From Apricaphanius iberus (lineage: Eukaryota; Chordata; Actinopteri; Cyprinodontiformes; Aphaniidae), in NCBI GenBank assembly GCA_028564705.1, contig JAPXFQ010001936.1:310001-374000 (forward strand): a stretch of DNA of 64,000 nucleotides, given 5' to 3'. Numbering within the stretch: position 1 is the stretch's first letter; every line of letters starts with the position of its first letter. Both the position numbers and the translations under genes were made by a program. The notes beneath the pieces are model-generated. The model made no database searches. It was not told where the DNA came from and worked only from the letters and a program-made list of their open reading frames with translations. Shown here piece by piece: positions 24,389 through 37,700 of the stretch.

Positions 24389-25085
24389 GGCTGCGGTCAC
24401 ACCGGGGAAACCGGGTTAAACGCAACCGGGCTCGAAAGGTCTAGGAGCTGACGGCCTGCGGTCACACCAGCCATGTAGGAAACGCGCCACTCTGTGGCCG
24501 AGTAGTGGGAACCATTTACATATTATTGACGCAATTCAAAAGCGTCTGCTTCACTCCAGTCCCATGGGTGGCGCCAATAGTTGTTTTTGGTTGATGTGAT
24601 CGCACACCCGATAAAAGAAGAGAGAAAAACAGTGGCGTTCCAATTTTCGACATGGAGAATGATTACAGTTTCTGCCTTTGCTTTTTATAATCAGCCAGAT
24701 TTACGCAGTGATCGTGGAGGAAGAAAGACATAGATCTGAAAATGCCAGAGCACTACAGATGCAGCCATTGCTTGAAGCCATCTTCTTCTTCTGTTTTTTT
24801 GTTATGCCTTCAGGGTTGCAGACGCTGTATAAATACGTTCGCGGTGGACAGGGCTTCCAAGTGGTCGGCGCACATTCATACTTTCATTACCTCTTCTTCA
24901 CGTGGGTGGTGTTAAGCAATCGAGCTGAAGCAACCGCGCTCAGAACAACCTCCAGAGTCGGTCCAAGGATCCGCGCTCAGGCCAGAGGATCCGTGCTGGG
25001 GCCTGCGGTCACACTGAAATTTAAACGTGACACAGGTTACCCCCTGCTGTTCGGTCCCGGGTAGAACATAGGTGTGACCGTGCCC
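24389..25085. mobile_element. PIF/Harbinger-type MITE
   Basis: The termini GGCTGCGGTCACACC and (inverse) GGGCACGGTCACACC are flanked by the 3-bp duplication TTA (24386-24388, 25086-25088), the PIF/Harbinger signature. The GGTCACAC motif recurs internally near 24460 and 25007. The 128-codon ORF at 24678-25064 has no recognised domain and runs into the terminal repeat, so I do not call it a gene. Confidence 0.85.
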
Positions 25086-25583
25086 TTAAAAGACGTCTAA
25101 ACCAGGTTCAAATAGACGTTGAATAAACATCTAAATCAAGACTAAATCTGAACTTTACTGTATATTGATCAATGGCAGTTCAAATTATTTAAGTCCAATA
25201 TTTGGACAACAGTTGTGCAACTTACAGTTATTTTTCCCCATTATTTAATGTATTTAATTTAATCATCTAAACATGGTCTTTAAAGAGACGTTGATATAAC
25301 GTACTTATTTAGACATCTAAATCGAGTCTAAATCTAAACTACACTGTACATTGATTGATGATTGTTAAAAATGTTTTAATCCAGCACTAGGTCATTAGAT
25401 ACAGAACTTAGAGTTATTTTTTATGTAATATTTATTAATTAATGTATTAAATTATATTGTCTAGATTTGGGCTAAAATATAGACCAATAATAGACAGGCT
25501 AATTTCGGTTTGAATTTAGATGACACGTCTAATAGACGTCTATTGCTCAGTGATTGTTTTTAAGGCTTTGAGGAAAACACCTG

Positions 25584-27230
25584 AGTTAGACTAAAAGTTA
25601 ACCTGACAAAAGCAAAGTATGAAAATCTCATTAAAATAAATACGACTCGGACCAAACATGGAAATAGGGCAATTAGATGTTGTTTACTAAACATAAGATC
25701 CCTCTCCTCAAAGACTTTATTAGTAAGTTACTTGATATGTGATACATTTTTTTATTTATTTTGCCGTTCAGAAACCTGATAGCAGCAGGAGGATTTTGTA
25801 ATTATAAATCAGTCAGCTCGTTCCAATTATAAAAATTTTCACATTCCTAGAAGTACTGGGCGAGGAAGAGGAGTTGCAACCATCTTTCATTCAGATTTGC
25901 AAATTTTCCCTAGACCAATTATTAACTACTGCTCTTTTGAACATCTAATCCTTAGTTTTCCTCATCCAAGCTGCAAAAAATTAAAACCACTTTTGTTTGT
26001 GGTTTTGTATCGTCCATCAATTCTTGGACCAGATCTCAGATTTAGTTTTAAACACTGATCAGGTAATTAAAGTAGGGGATTTTAATATTCATGTGGACAC
26101 TGAAAGTGATAGCTTAACTGCAGCCTTTAATATTATCTTAGACTCAATTAATTTTACTCAGAAAATGAAGGGACCGACACACTCTGGTCAACACACTTTA
26201 GACATTGTATTGACATACGGCAATACGACATACGGAGTGTGATGAAGTAACAGTCCTCCCACATAACCCAGTCCTATCTGACCATTTTTTGATAACCTTT
26301 GAATTTACTTTACCCAACGTTTCAAAATCTTAAAGAAAAATTCATTGCAGTAGAACTTTATCAGACAATGCTGTAACACGTTTTAAAGAATCTGTTCCAT
26401 TCTTGCTTCCGTTTGTGTCTCAGATAACCACAGTGGACCGCAGTAATTCCAACACTAACCCTTCAGAAATTGATGGTCTGATTCAAAGTATTACTTCCTC
26501 ACTCTGTTTGGCACTAGACAGTGTAGCCCCCTTAAAAAAGAAGGTAATCAGCCATAGGAGGTTGTCTCCCTGGTTTAGTGCAGAGTTGCGTACTTTGGAC
26601 AGAATACTAGGAAAATGGAGAGAAAATGGCGCTCTACACACTTAAATGATTTTTTTCTAACCTGGAAAAATAGTCCACTACTTTATAAAAACGCCATTCA
26701 ACAAGCTAGAACAGCATATTTCTCGTCATTAATAGAGGTAAATAAAAACAATCCTAGGTTTCTTTTTAGTACAGTTGCCAAACTTACACAGAGTCATAGC
26801 TCTGTTGAGCCAACTATTCCCCCTTCTCTCAGTAGTGATGACTTTATGGGATTCTTCATAAGTAAAATAAATTATATAAAGAATAAAATCATTGGCATTC
26901 TCCCAAACATGATTAACTCTCTCTCAGTAAATGAGGCAGTATCAGAGAGAACTGTAGAACCATGTTTATGTCTGTACCTTTTTGATTCTGTTGAACTTTA
27001 TGAATTATCACAAATATTAGTTTCATCTAAACCCTCAACTTGTATGTTAGACCCAATACCAACCAAATTATTTAAGGAAGTGTTCCCTCTGGTTACTGGC
27101 CCTATCCTAGACATGATGAATCTATCTTTAATAAATGGATATGTGCCTCAGGAATTTAAGGTTGCTGTAATTAAACCTTTACTTAAGAAACCCTCCCTGG
27201 ATCAAGATGACTTAGCTAACTACAGACCTA
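25584..27230 (+). pseudogene. L2-type LINE ORF2, broken and truncated
   Basis: Colinear with the near-intact LINE ORF2 at 34900-36550. The endonuclease part includes GDFNIHVD (about 26077-26100) and a frameshifted SDHF box near 26275. The linker is at 26403-27262, ending at NYRP where a Tc1-like element inserted (27231). Frameshifts near 26030 and 26235. The endonuclease and linker are partly readable but the RT core is absent. Confidence 0.9.
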
Positions 27231-27311
27231 CAGGTCCTTATGAAAAAATTTGCATATTGTGATAAAGTTTATTATTTTCTGTACTGTACTGATAAACATT
27301 AGCCTTTCATA

Positions 27312-28888
<1,577 letters not shown>

Positions 28889-29278
28889 TATATTTTAGAT
28901 TCATTACACACAAATGAAGTAGTTCAAGCCTTTTATTGTTTTAATATTGATGATTTTGGCATACAGCTCATGAAAACCCAAAATTCCTATCTCAAAAAAT
29001 TAGCATATTTCATCCGACCAATAAAAGAAAAGTGTTTTTAATACAAAAAAGTCAACCTTCAAATAATTATGTTCAGTTATGCACTCAATACTTGGTCGGG
29101 AATCCATTTGCAGAAATGACTGCTTCAGTGCGGCGTGGTATGGAGGCAAACAGCTTGTGGCACTGCTGGGGTGTTATGGAGGCCCACGATGCTTCGATAG
29201 CGGCCTTAAGCTCATCCAGAGTGTTGGGTCTTGCGTCTCTCAACTTTCTCTTCACTATATCTCACATATTCTCTATGG

Positions 29279-30007
29279 CAGTGGTTCCCAAACATTTTCT
29301 TCTGGGCCCCCCTTTTGGTTTACATAACACCAAACGCCCCCCCCGCGCAAATTCTCTCACTCACACACCTTGTCCAATCAGAGTACACTGCAGTTTATTT
29401 CACTTTCACCCTTTTATTAAGAAAATTGGACGAATTAAGGGCTGACTGCAATAAACAACGGGTTGCATAACAATAAAATACAACCTCAAGTAACAAAACA
29501 ACAAACAGTCTTACCAGTGTAAAAAATGTAAGGGTAAATTTTTAATTGTAGTCTGTACAACAGTATTTTTGCTGTCAGTGTAATTTTTTCAAGCATCTTA
29601 ACAACGTAATGCTTTTCTTTTTTAAATTTGTTGTAACAAAATTCCACACTGTGATCCATTCATTCTTTTAAAAGAAAGGTTCTCTGTTCAAAAAGGGATA
29701 ATAATTATGAACAACTCCCTGAGAAGAAGATAAATTAAAATAAAGGTTTGTCATAAAAAATGACTTAAATCCTGCCATCTTCTCAGTGACTGGTGTGAGC
29801 CTGCTTGTTGCTGCAGATCTTCTCAAATCTGGGTTTTAGTTGTGAGACTGCCACCCTGAGTTCAGTTTCAATGTCCAGCTTTGACCATTTTGCTAGCTGT
29901 CAAGTAGTGATTTTGTTATTTTGTTTATCATTCATTTGTCTCGCGCCCCCCCTGCAATGGCACGACGCCCCCCCTAGGGGGCGTGCCCCACACTTTGGGA
30001 ACCACTG
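29279..30007. mobile_element. Non-autonomous hAT element
   Basis: Terminal inverted repeats begin CAGTGGTTCCCAAA at both ends, and a perfect 8-bp duplication CTCTATGG flanks it (29271-29278, 30008-30015). C-rich blocks (GGGCCCCCC, GCGCCCCCCC) lie just inside each end. No transposase ORF. Inserted in the family B transposase. Confidence 0.93.
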
Positions 30008-30165
30008 CTCTATGGGGTTCAGGTCAGGAGAGTTGGCAGGCCAATTAAGTACAGTAATCCCATGGTCAGTAAACCAGCTAGCTAGCTGCATTGAGCCTGC
30101 CCTTGATAAAACACAGTGGACCAACACCAGCAGCTAACATGGCACCCCAGACCATTACTGACTGT

Positions 30166-31304
30166 GGCTGTGTCCAAATCCAGCGGCTGGATCCTTCGAA
30201 GGCCGGATTTGTCGGCCGGTTACGTCACAGCGCCGCGACTAGGACTGTCCAAATTCGAAGACTGCTTCAAATGCGGCCGACGAATCCGGCCGACTTCTCC
30301 CCGATTTGAAGGACCGTTGCGGTGTATCTTTCGCTGGTCCACATATCCCAAGATTCATTGCGGGCTGAACGGGAGAATTTTCTTCCAGCAACACGGCAGA
30401 CGAAGCGGCAGGCGAAGCGAGAGAGGAGCACAGTTTTAGATGTAAGTATATTAAAATCTGGCGGTTATTTTCTGGTTGACGAGGGGAACATCATACAGGT
30501 TGGTCTGCAGAGAGAGTTTAGGGCAGCTTCGTCATGCTGTCCACTGCATCCATCATCAGGGTTTACAGGCTGCTTAAGTCGACGTGCTCAAAAGACAAGT
30601 TTTTCCAACCAGAGAGCCCCACAGACCTCCAGCAGCTTCATCTTCAAGCTCATCCCAAGAGGCAGCTGTGGAGAAAAGAGTTATGACCTGCAGTTTTGTT
30701 AAAACACAATGTTAGTTATTGTTGCAGCGGTTGTTTACAAAAAACTATTCAGTTTATTTAGGAAGAGCCAATTTGGAATATGCTTGGTAAAAAAAATCAC
30801 AGATATATAAAATCAAATTAGAAAATGCTGTTTTGATCCAAAAGGCATATATAATTTTAAGCTCACAAAGAATTTTTACAGTTAAAATGAATATAAAAAA
30901 TGTAATATTACAAATTTGTACATTTGATCACTAGTCATTCAATTACAGAAATTATCATGATAGTAGCTATCTTAAGTAGTAACCTGGATTAAATAAAATG
31001 ATCTTGATATAATGACCTGTCGCCAGGGATATAAAACATGGCGCAGACAGTAAAACTTGTTGCTCCTCTAGAGTAAAAAAGTTGAGTAAAATACTGGGGA
31101 ATATTTCTTGCTTTACCAGCTAGTTTAGCGTGATCGCGGTTGCTAGGCAACAGGACGTTCGGCAAAGTGGGGGCGGGAATTCAACTGTAGGCTAGACCGT
31201 CCGAATTCACAGCTGTTAACATCCGGTCTACCCGGTCGACGAAGGACCCAGCCCACGTAGACCGGGTCCTTCGAAGGATCCAGCCCCTGAATTCGGACAC
31301 AGCC
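30166..31304. mobile_element. Non-autonomous element with 3-bp target duplication
   Basis: Termini start GGCTGTGTCC at both ends, and GGCTGGATCCTTCGAAGG (30182-30199) recurs inverted near the right end (31268-31285). The 3-bp flank TGT occurs on both sides (30163-30165, 31305-31307). The class is probably PIF/Harbinger-like, although TGT is not the usual TWA. The interior has short ORFs only, none with a domain. Confidence 0.8.
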
Positions 31305-31730
31305 TGTGGGTACTTGACACTGGACTTCAGGCATTTTGGCATTTCCTTCTCCCCAGTCTTTCTCCAGACTCTGGCACCTTGTTTTCCGAATGACATGCAA
31401 AATTTGCTTTCATCTGAAAAAAGTACTTTGGACCACTGAGCGACAGTCCAGTGCTGCTTCTCTGTAGCCCAGGTCAGGCGCTTCTGCCGCTGTTTCCCAT
31501 TTCCTGCACACGCCTGTGCACAGTGGCTCTGGATGTTTCTACTCCAGACTCAATCCACTGCTTCCGCAGGTCCCCCAAGGTCTGGAATCGGTCCTTCACC
31601 ACAATCTTCCTCAGGGTCCGGTCACCTCTTCTCGTTGTGCAGCGTTTTCTGCCCAACGTGATAGAGCACTCTGGGAAGTCTATTCGTTCAGAAATGTATT
31701 TCTGTGTCTTAACCTCCTGCTGATGTCCAA

Positions 31731-33478
31731 GATCTTTTCAATAAAGAAGCTGGCAAATTCAGTACAGGCCCTGGTGGAGTTTAGTTCAGGGGCTACTGCC
31801 ACTGGAGGAGTAGTTAGTCTCTCCACTGTAGCAAATTGGATAGAAAATCATCTGTCAGTTTGTTTACTGAATGTGTGTTGGTGATTTTAATGAGGTAAGA
31901 CTGTATACCAGTTTAAAATTTTCAGCTGGTTCAACACCTGAATCGATCACGGCTCCTTAACAGGCCCTGTAAAGCCATGCTGAAGAGTTGAACCTGTAGA
32001 ATCAGCTGTTGGAGTAAAGACTGATCTAAAACTGGCAGGACAGCAGCTCTGGAGGACTGGAGCTAGAGAACAAAGCTCCAGAAGATTTAGTCTTTGACAA
32101 GATTTTAATTTCTGAGAGACCTTTATATTAAATACCAATAAGATGAGGACACCAAGTGTCCGGAATGAAGGATAATACACTAATTCTAAAGCTCTCCATA
32201 AAATCAAATTTATTTACAACTTAATAGTACACCAATGTTGGTATAAATGAAAAGAAAAACGCAGTGGTGGACAACATTTTGTTCAGGGTGGCACTAGATG
32301 CCAGTTAGGGGCGTCTCTGGAAGAAAAAGAAAATATCTAAACAATTTGAAATATTCATAACAAATTCAAACACTGACACAGCTTATAGAGTTAGTATATG
32401 TGAAATGTGGCCTTGATTGAAGGCTTATTCTTAACGTTACAACTTTGTTAGACATAAGACAACACAAAGCAAAGGGGTTTACACATACAAGGTACATTTT
32501 TTTATGTTTCAAGACATTTTATATAGGACGCATTGAAGTAATAAGTAAAACAAAAATCATTTAAAAACAAAAATATATAAATGTATGAACAAAGCACAGC
32601 TTTATTTAGAGAAGTTTGCAGGAAGGCAATGGTTCGCAAAAACATTAGAAAAAGAATAACTGAACAAAATAAATCATCAGAAAAAAACAGCAATATTAAT
32701 TTAAGAAACAGATTTACACTAGGAGAGTTTTGCTCCGTAACATCCAGAGGGCTGGTCCTCAGACTTTGATCCGTCTCTCAGATGTACAATCCTCCTGACT
32801 TTTTGTTCAGGAGTGGGAAAAATAACCCACCAAGCAAAAGACGTGATTTCTATGTGTGATGTTGACCTTATTGAGTCATGAGTAGATGTTAATGGCACAG
32901 GAAGACGATTTTAACAGCTCAAAATAAATTGTAAACGTCAATCATTTATTTCATTTATTCTATATAAATAATCTTCTCCGAAGATTATTTATATAGAAAC
33001 AAATTCCTAAAGATGTTTTAGCAAAAATGAACACCTTTTATTTCAATGTAAAGCAGGATAAAATTATTTTGATCATTTTGTAGCTAGAGCTAGATTTAGA
33101 CATTTTCAAAGCTCTTTACGCAATTGGGAGATTGGTTGCACAAAGGTTGACTGGCATAAGATCCTGGTTTTATAGCACTTTTTAACGAGGAGGACCATTT
33201 CATAAATAATATTTAAACAGATCAGTACATATACAAATTTATTTTTTTTGCTTCGAAATACTTTAAAAAACAAGGGGTGTTCAGATGTGTGACAGTGGGG
33301 GTCCTGTCACTATTCATATAGGGACAGATGATCTGCCCTGGCCAATTGGCCATTGGAATATCCCAAGAGTCTGAGGGTCAAATCCTGCCCGGGTACATGA
33401 TGTGCACCTTGCCACAGATCTCTAGGCTAAATCTGTCAAAAAATTGGTAGTCTACATCGCTGAAGGACGATATACTGT
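31731..33478. other. Unassigned interval
   Basis: No gene recognised. 31735-32220 looks like decayed repeat sequence, and 33260-33420 includes a GGGTCAAATCCTGCC box that may be a degraded tRNA-SINE head. A perfect 19-bp hairpin lies at 32958-32998. The rest is AT-rich. Confidence 0.4.
32958..32998. repeat. Perfect 19-bp inverted repeat with 3-nt loop
   Basis: TTCTATATAAATAATCTTC, loop TCC, then the exact reverse complement. The 41-bp snapback sits in otherwise unstructured AT-rich DNA. Confidence 0.95.
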
Positions 33479-33634
33479 GGGGATCGAAAGTTTGGGCTCC
33501 CCAGGTAAACATTTGTATTAATGTGCATAAAGAAGCCAAGAAAAGAAGGAAACGTCTCCAAATGGCATTAAATTACAGATGAGACATTCTTATAATGTGT
33601 CAAAAAAAAGCTAGATTTTATTTTTATCATTTAC
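33479..33634. mobile_element. Terminal part of a DNA-transposon-like repeat split by the L2
   Basis: GTGGGGATCGAAAGTTTGGG...TCCCCAGG starts the block. Its continuation is found after the LINE, at 39003-39060, where TTTACACTTTCAAAATAACAG leads to a direct copy of the AAGTTGGGCACCCC motif. The class is uncertain. Confidence 0.6.
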
Positions 33635-33899
33635 GTGGAGACGTATCGCGTTGGTAAGACGTATCGCGTCATTTCCTGTTTTGTGACTAACTCGTTTGTA
33701 GCAAGTCGGTGTTTCTCTCTCTCTTGAACTGATCTAACTTTCTCTGTCAATAAGTTTTTTCTGAGTTGCTTAACACACAAACACATTAAAACGTTAAGTT
33801 TCTTCACGGTTTAGGACTCTTTAAGCGTTTTACTGGGTTAATTACTTTGTTCTTAGGTAAGGTAAGGTACCGCTTGGTTAGCTTAGCTTTACGGCTAGC

Positions 33900-34796
33900 A
33901 TGGCTTCGGCAGCTTTCTCTCTTGTCCCTCCATCTCTCTCTACACCTCCTCCTCTTTCCTGCTCTCTCTGTCAGATGTTTAGTTACTCCTCCGCCTCATT
34001 TAGTGAAGTTGGTAGGTGTAATAAGTGCAGCATTTTTGTAGCTTTGGAGGCGAGGGTTTCTGAGCTAGAGGCCCGGCTCCGCGCTGTAGAACAGCCAGGC
34101 CCAGCAGTAGCTAGCGCGGAGTCAACTAGGACAGGACCTAGCCGTCCTTCAACAGCTCCCGTGCAGCCGGGACCTCAGGCGAGCTGGGTGACTGTTCGTA
34201 GGAAGATTAGCGCCAGACCCCAGTCCGCGGCCAACCTCCAGCCCCTTTCTCTGAACAATAGGTTCGCCCCGCTCAGCGACGCACCCGCCGAGCAGGAGAG
34301 GCCGATTCTTGTAATTGGCAGCTCCATAGTTAGGAATGTGGCTCCAGAGACACGAAAGACCACCGTCAAATGCCTTCCAGGGGCCAGGGCTGCGGACATT
34401 AGGTCCCATCTGAAGCTTTTGGCCAAGGACAAACGGCGGTATAGCAGGATCGTTATCCATGCTGGTGGCAACGACACCCGGCGACGGCAGTCGGAGGTCA
34501 CTAAAATTAGCGTAGCTTCGGTGTGTAGGGCTGCCAAAAAGATGTCTGACTCTGTAATTTTTTCTGGTCCCCTGCCTGATCGTACTAGCGATGACATGTA
34601 CAGCCGTATGCTTTCGTTCCACCTTTGGTTGTCAAGGTGGTGTCCAGAAAACGATGTGGGCTACATTGATAACTGGGGGGCCTTCTGGGGAAAACCTGGA
34701 CTGTTACGTAGAGACGGCATCCATCCCACCGAGGACGGAGCTTCGCTTCTTTCCAGGAACATTGATAGGGTTATCTCTAGTTCCCCAAAGCCGTGA
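33900..34796 (+). CDS. L2 LINE ORF1 with SGNH-esterase-like domain
   Basis: 298 residues. A Cys-pair region (CSLC at 21-24, CNKC at 40-43) is followed by a short coiled coil (about 46-66), a Pro/Ser/Arg-rich linker, and an SGNH-hydrolase-like domain (about 136-295). The domain shows GSSIVR (nucleophile block), HAGGND (GxND block) and DGIHPT near the end (DxxH). Esterase-type ORF1 proteins occur in CR1/L2-clade LINEs; they bind nucleic acid and probably chaperone the RNA particle. ATG at 33900. It ends in TGA (34794-34796) and the same frame stays open downstream into ORF2. Confidence 0.9.
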   Translation: MASAAFSLVPPSLSTPPPLSCSLCQMFSYSSASFSEVGRCNKCSIFVALEARVSELEARLRAVEQPGPAVASAESTRTGPSRPSTAPVQPGPQASWVTVRRKISARPQSAANLQPLSLNNRFAPLSDAPAEQERPILVIGSSIVRNVAPETRKTTVKCLPGARAADIRSHLKLLAKDKRRYSRIVIHAGGNDTRRRQSEVTKISVASVCRAAKKMSDSVIFSGPLPDRTSDDMYSRMLSFHLWLSRWCPENDVGYIDNWGAFWGKPGLLRRDGIHPTEDGASLLSRNIDRVISSSPKP

Positions 34797-37700
34797 CAAC
34801 CCAGAGTCCAGCTCAGGGAACCCAGAGTCCAGGTCAAGGAACAGGGACTGCCACCCACCCACTACCCTATAGAGATAGTTTCCCGTCCACTACCCAAAAC
34901 TAATGAATTAAAAGTTAATGCTACTAGAGCAAAGTATAAAAATCTCATAAAGATAAATAAAACTCGGACTGAACATAAAAACAAATCAATTAAATGTGGT
35001 TTACTAAACATAAGATCTCTCCCCTCAAAAACACTCTTGGTAAATGACTTAATTTGTGAAAATAATATTGATTTGTTTTGTCTTGCAGAGACATGGTTGC
35101 AGGAAGAGGACCATGTCACAATAAATGAGTCAACTCCCCCTAGCTACTTAAACTTTAGTGTCCCTCGAAGTACTGGTCGAGGAGGTGGAGTAGCAACTAT
35201 CTTTCATTCCGATTTACTAATTAATCTCCAAAAAAATAATAGTTACAGTTCCTTTGAGCATCTAGTTTTTAGCTTTCCTCATACACATAACAAAGCAGTA
35301 AAGCCACTTTTGTTTGTGGTCTTATATCGTCCACCAGGACCTTATTCTCAATTTTTAGATCAGATTTCAGATTTTCTATCTGACTTAGTTTTAAACACTG
35401 ATAAAGTCATTATAGTCGGAGACTTCAATATTCATGTTGATAATGAAAGTGATAGTCTAAATACAGCTTTTCACACTATCCTAGACTCAATAGGCTTTAC
35501 TCAAAATGTGCAGGGACCAACACATTCTTGTCACCACACTTTAGATCTTGTGCTGACTTATGGCATTGACTGTGAAGAAATAACAGTCTTTCCACATAAC
35601 CCTATCCTGTCTGATCATTTCCTTATCACTTTTAAACTTACTCTAATGGATCATATCAAACCTGAAAGAAAACTTCATTATACCAGAACGTTATCAGACA
35701 ACGCTGTAGCAAATTTTAAAGAAGCTCTTCCAACTTTAATTTCCTCAGTTTATAAATGCAGAACAGAAAACAGTGATTTAACTCGTGACCCCTCACAACT
35801 TGACATTTTAGTTCATAGCGTTAATTCCTCCCTGCGTCGGGCAATAGACAAAGTTGCCCCCTTGAAAAGGAAGGTGGCTAGCCATAGAAGATTAACTCCC
35901 TGGTTTAATTTAGAGCTACGTACCCTAAAGCAGAATGTTAGAAAACTAGAGAGAAAATGGCGCTCCACGCATTTACATGATTCCTTTTTAATATGGAAAA
36001 ATAGTTTATTGCTATATAAAAAGAGCCTTCACACAGCTAGAACAGCATATTATTCATCTTTAATCGAGGAGAATAAAAATAATCCTAGGTTTCTTTTTAA
36101 TACAGTTGCCAAACTCACACAGGATCATAGCTCTATCGAGCCAACCATTCCCCAAGCTCTAAGCAGTGACGACTTCATGCAATTCTTTATAAATAAAATA
36201 GACTCCATAAAGAATAAGATAATTGGGAACCTTCCCAATATGCTTGCTTCCTCCTTAGTTAATGAGGCAGCCTCAAAAATGGTGGAACCTAATATATGCT
36301 TAAACTGCTTTAATGCAGCCGAACTTTGTGATGTACTAAAATTATTAGCTTCATCTAAACCTTCAACTTGCGTTTTAGACCCAATCCCAACTAAACTCTT
36401 AAAAGAAGTTTTCCCTCTGATCGCTGCTCCAATTTTAAATATAATGAATCTATCCTTAGTCAATGGATATGTACCACAGGAGTTTAAGATTGCTGTAATT
36501 AAACCTCTACTTAAGAAACCCTCTCTTGATCAAAACGACTTAATTAACTATAGACCGATATCTAATCTTCCCTTCTTATCTAAAATTCTTGAGAAAATAG
36601 TTGCACACCAGATATGTGAGCATTTAAACAATAATGAGCTGTTTGAGAAGTTTCAGTCAGGCTTTAGAGCTCATCACAGCACTGAAACAGCTCTGGTGAA
36701 GGTTACTAATGATATTCTCATAGCCTCAGACAATGGACTGGTGACCATTCTGGTCCTGTTAGATCTCAGTGCTGCCTTTGACACTGTTGACCACAATATT
36801 CTCATAGAAAGGCTTCAAAGTGTCGGTATAATAGGAACAGCACTAGGTTGGTTTAAATCTTATTTGTCTAACAGATTTCAGTTTGTTCAGGTAAACAATA
36901 GATCTTCCTCAACCTCAATAGTTACTTGCGGAGTACCACAGGGTTCAGTGCTTGGGCCGATTCTCTTTACTATATATATGCTTCCTATTGGTAAAATAAT
37001 TAGGCAGCATGGGATAAAATTCCATAGTTACGCAGATGATACACAGCTATATCTATCCATAAATCCTGATGAATCCAATCAGTTAGGTAGACTACAGGCA
37101 TGTCTGGAAGACATAAAAACTTGGATGACTCTAAACTTCTTGCTTCTAAATTCTGATAAAACAGAAGTTGTCGTCTTTGGACCAGAAGCTCTGAAAAAGA
37201 AACTACTTAGTCAGCCCCTTCACCTGGACGGCATTAAATTAGCCTCCAGTAATAAAGCAAAAAACCTCGGTGTCATTTTTGACCAAGATATGTCATTTAG
37301 AACTTACATTAAAGAAGTCTGTAGGATTTCCTTTTTTCACCTTAGGAATATTGCAAAAATTAGAACCATCCTGTCCAGGAATGATGCTGAAAAACTAGTC
37401 CATGCCTTTGTTACTTCAAGGCTGGATTACTGTAACTGTCTATTATCAGGTAGTCCACAGAATACAATTAAAAGTCTTCAGTTAGTTCAAAATGCTGCTG
37501 CTAGGATTCTGATGAATATTAAAAGAAGAGATCACATTTCCCCTGTTTTAGCTTCTCTTCACTGGCTCCCAGTAAAATCTAGAATAGAATTCAAGATCCT
37601 CCTTCTGACATATAAAGCCCTTAATAATCTAGCTCCATCATACATAAGAGACCTGATTGTTCCATATGTTCCTAACAGAGACCTTCGCTCTCAGACTGCA

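Larger units (their letters stand above)
20921..25552. mobile_element. CACTA (EnSpm)-like transposon with nested insertions
   Basis: The ends CACCGAGCA (20921) and TGCTCAGTG (to 25552) are inverted, with the CAC start of CACTA elements. Both subterminal regions carry many AGACGTCTA-type words (20945-21235 and 25088-25540), as expected for clustered transposase-binding repeats. The 3-bp flanks TTC and ATT do not match. It interrupts a minus-strand L2. No clear transposase core was found; one exon-like piece lies at 23428-23558. It contains a Tc1-like element (21689-23306) and a Harbinger-type MITE (24389-25085), both younger. Confidence 0.75.

Noticed and set aside
24678..25064. 128-codon ORF in the Harbinger-type MITE
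   Set aside because: Runs into the terminal inverted repeat, has no domain and lacks coding-like composition.
29032..29470. Three overlapping ORFs of 79-137 codons
   Set aside because: They span the junction of a Tc1-like element and a hAT MITE and read antisense to the transposase end.
30116..30702. ORFs of 107-126 codons in the 30166 element
   Set aside because: They cross the element's terminal repeat and match no family; no splice or start context.
34149..34622. Minus-strand ORFs of 140-157 codons over L2 ORF1
   Set aside because: They are antisense to a well-supported esterase-type ORF1 and have no recognised motif.
35037..35039. TTG as the ORF2 start
   Set aside because: Sequence conserved with other APE endonucleases (NIRSL) lies upstream in the same open frame, so the protein begins earlier.
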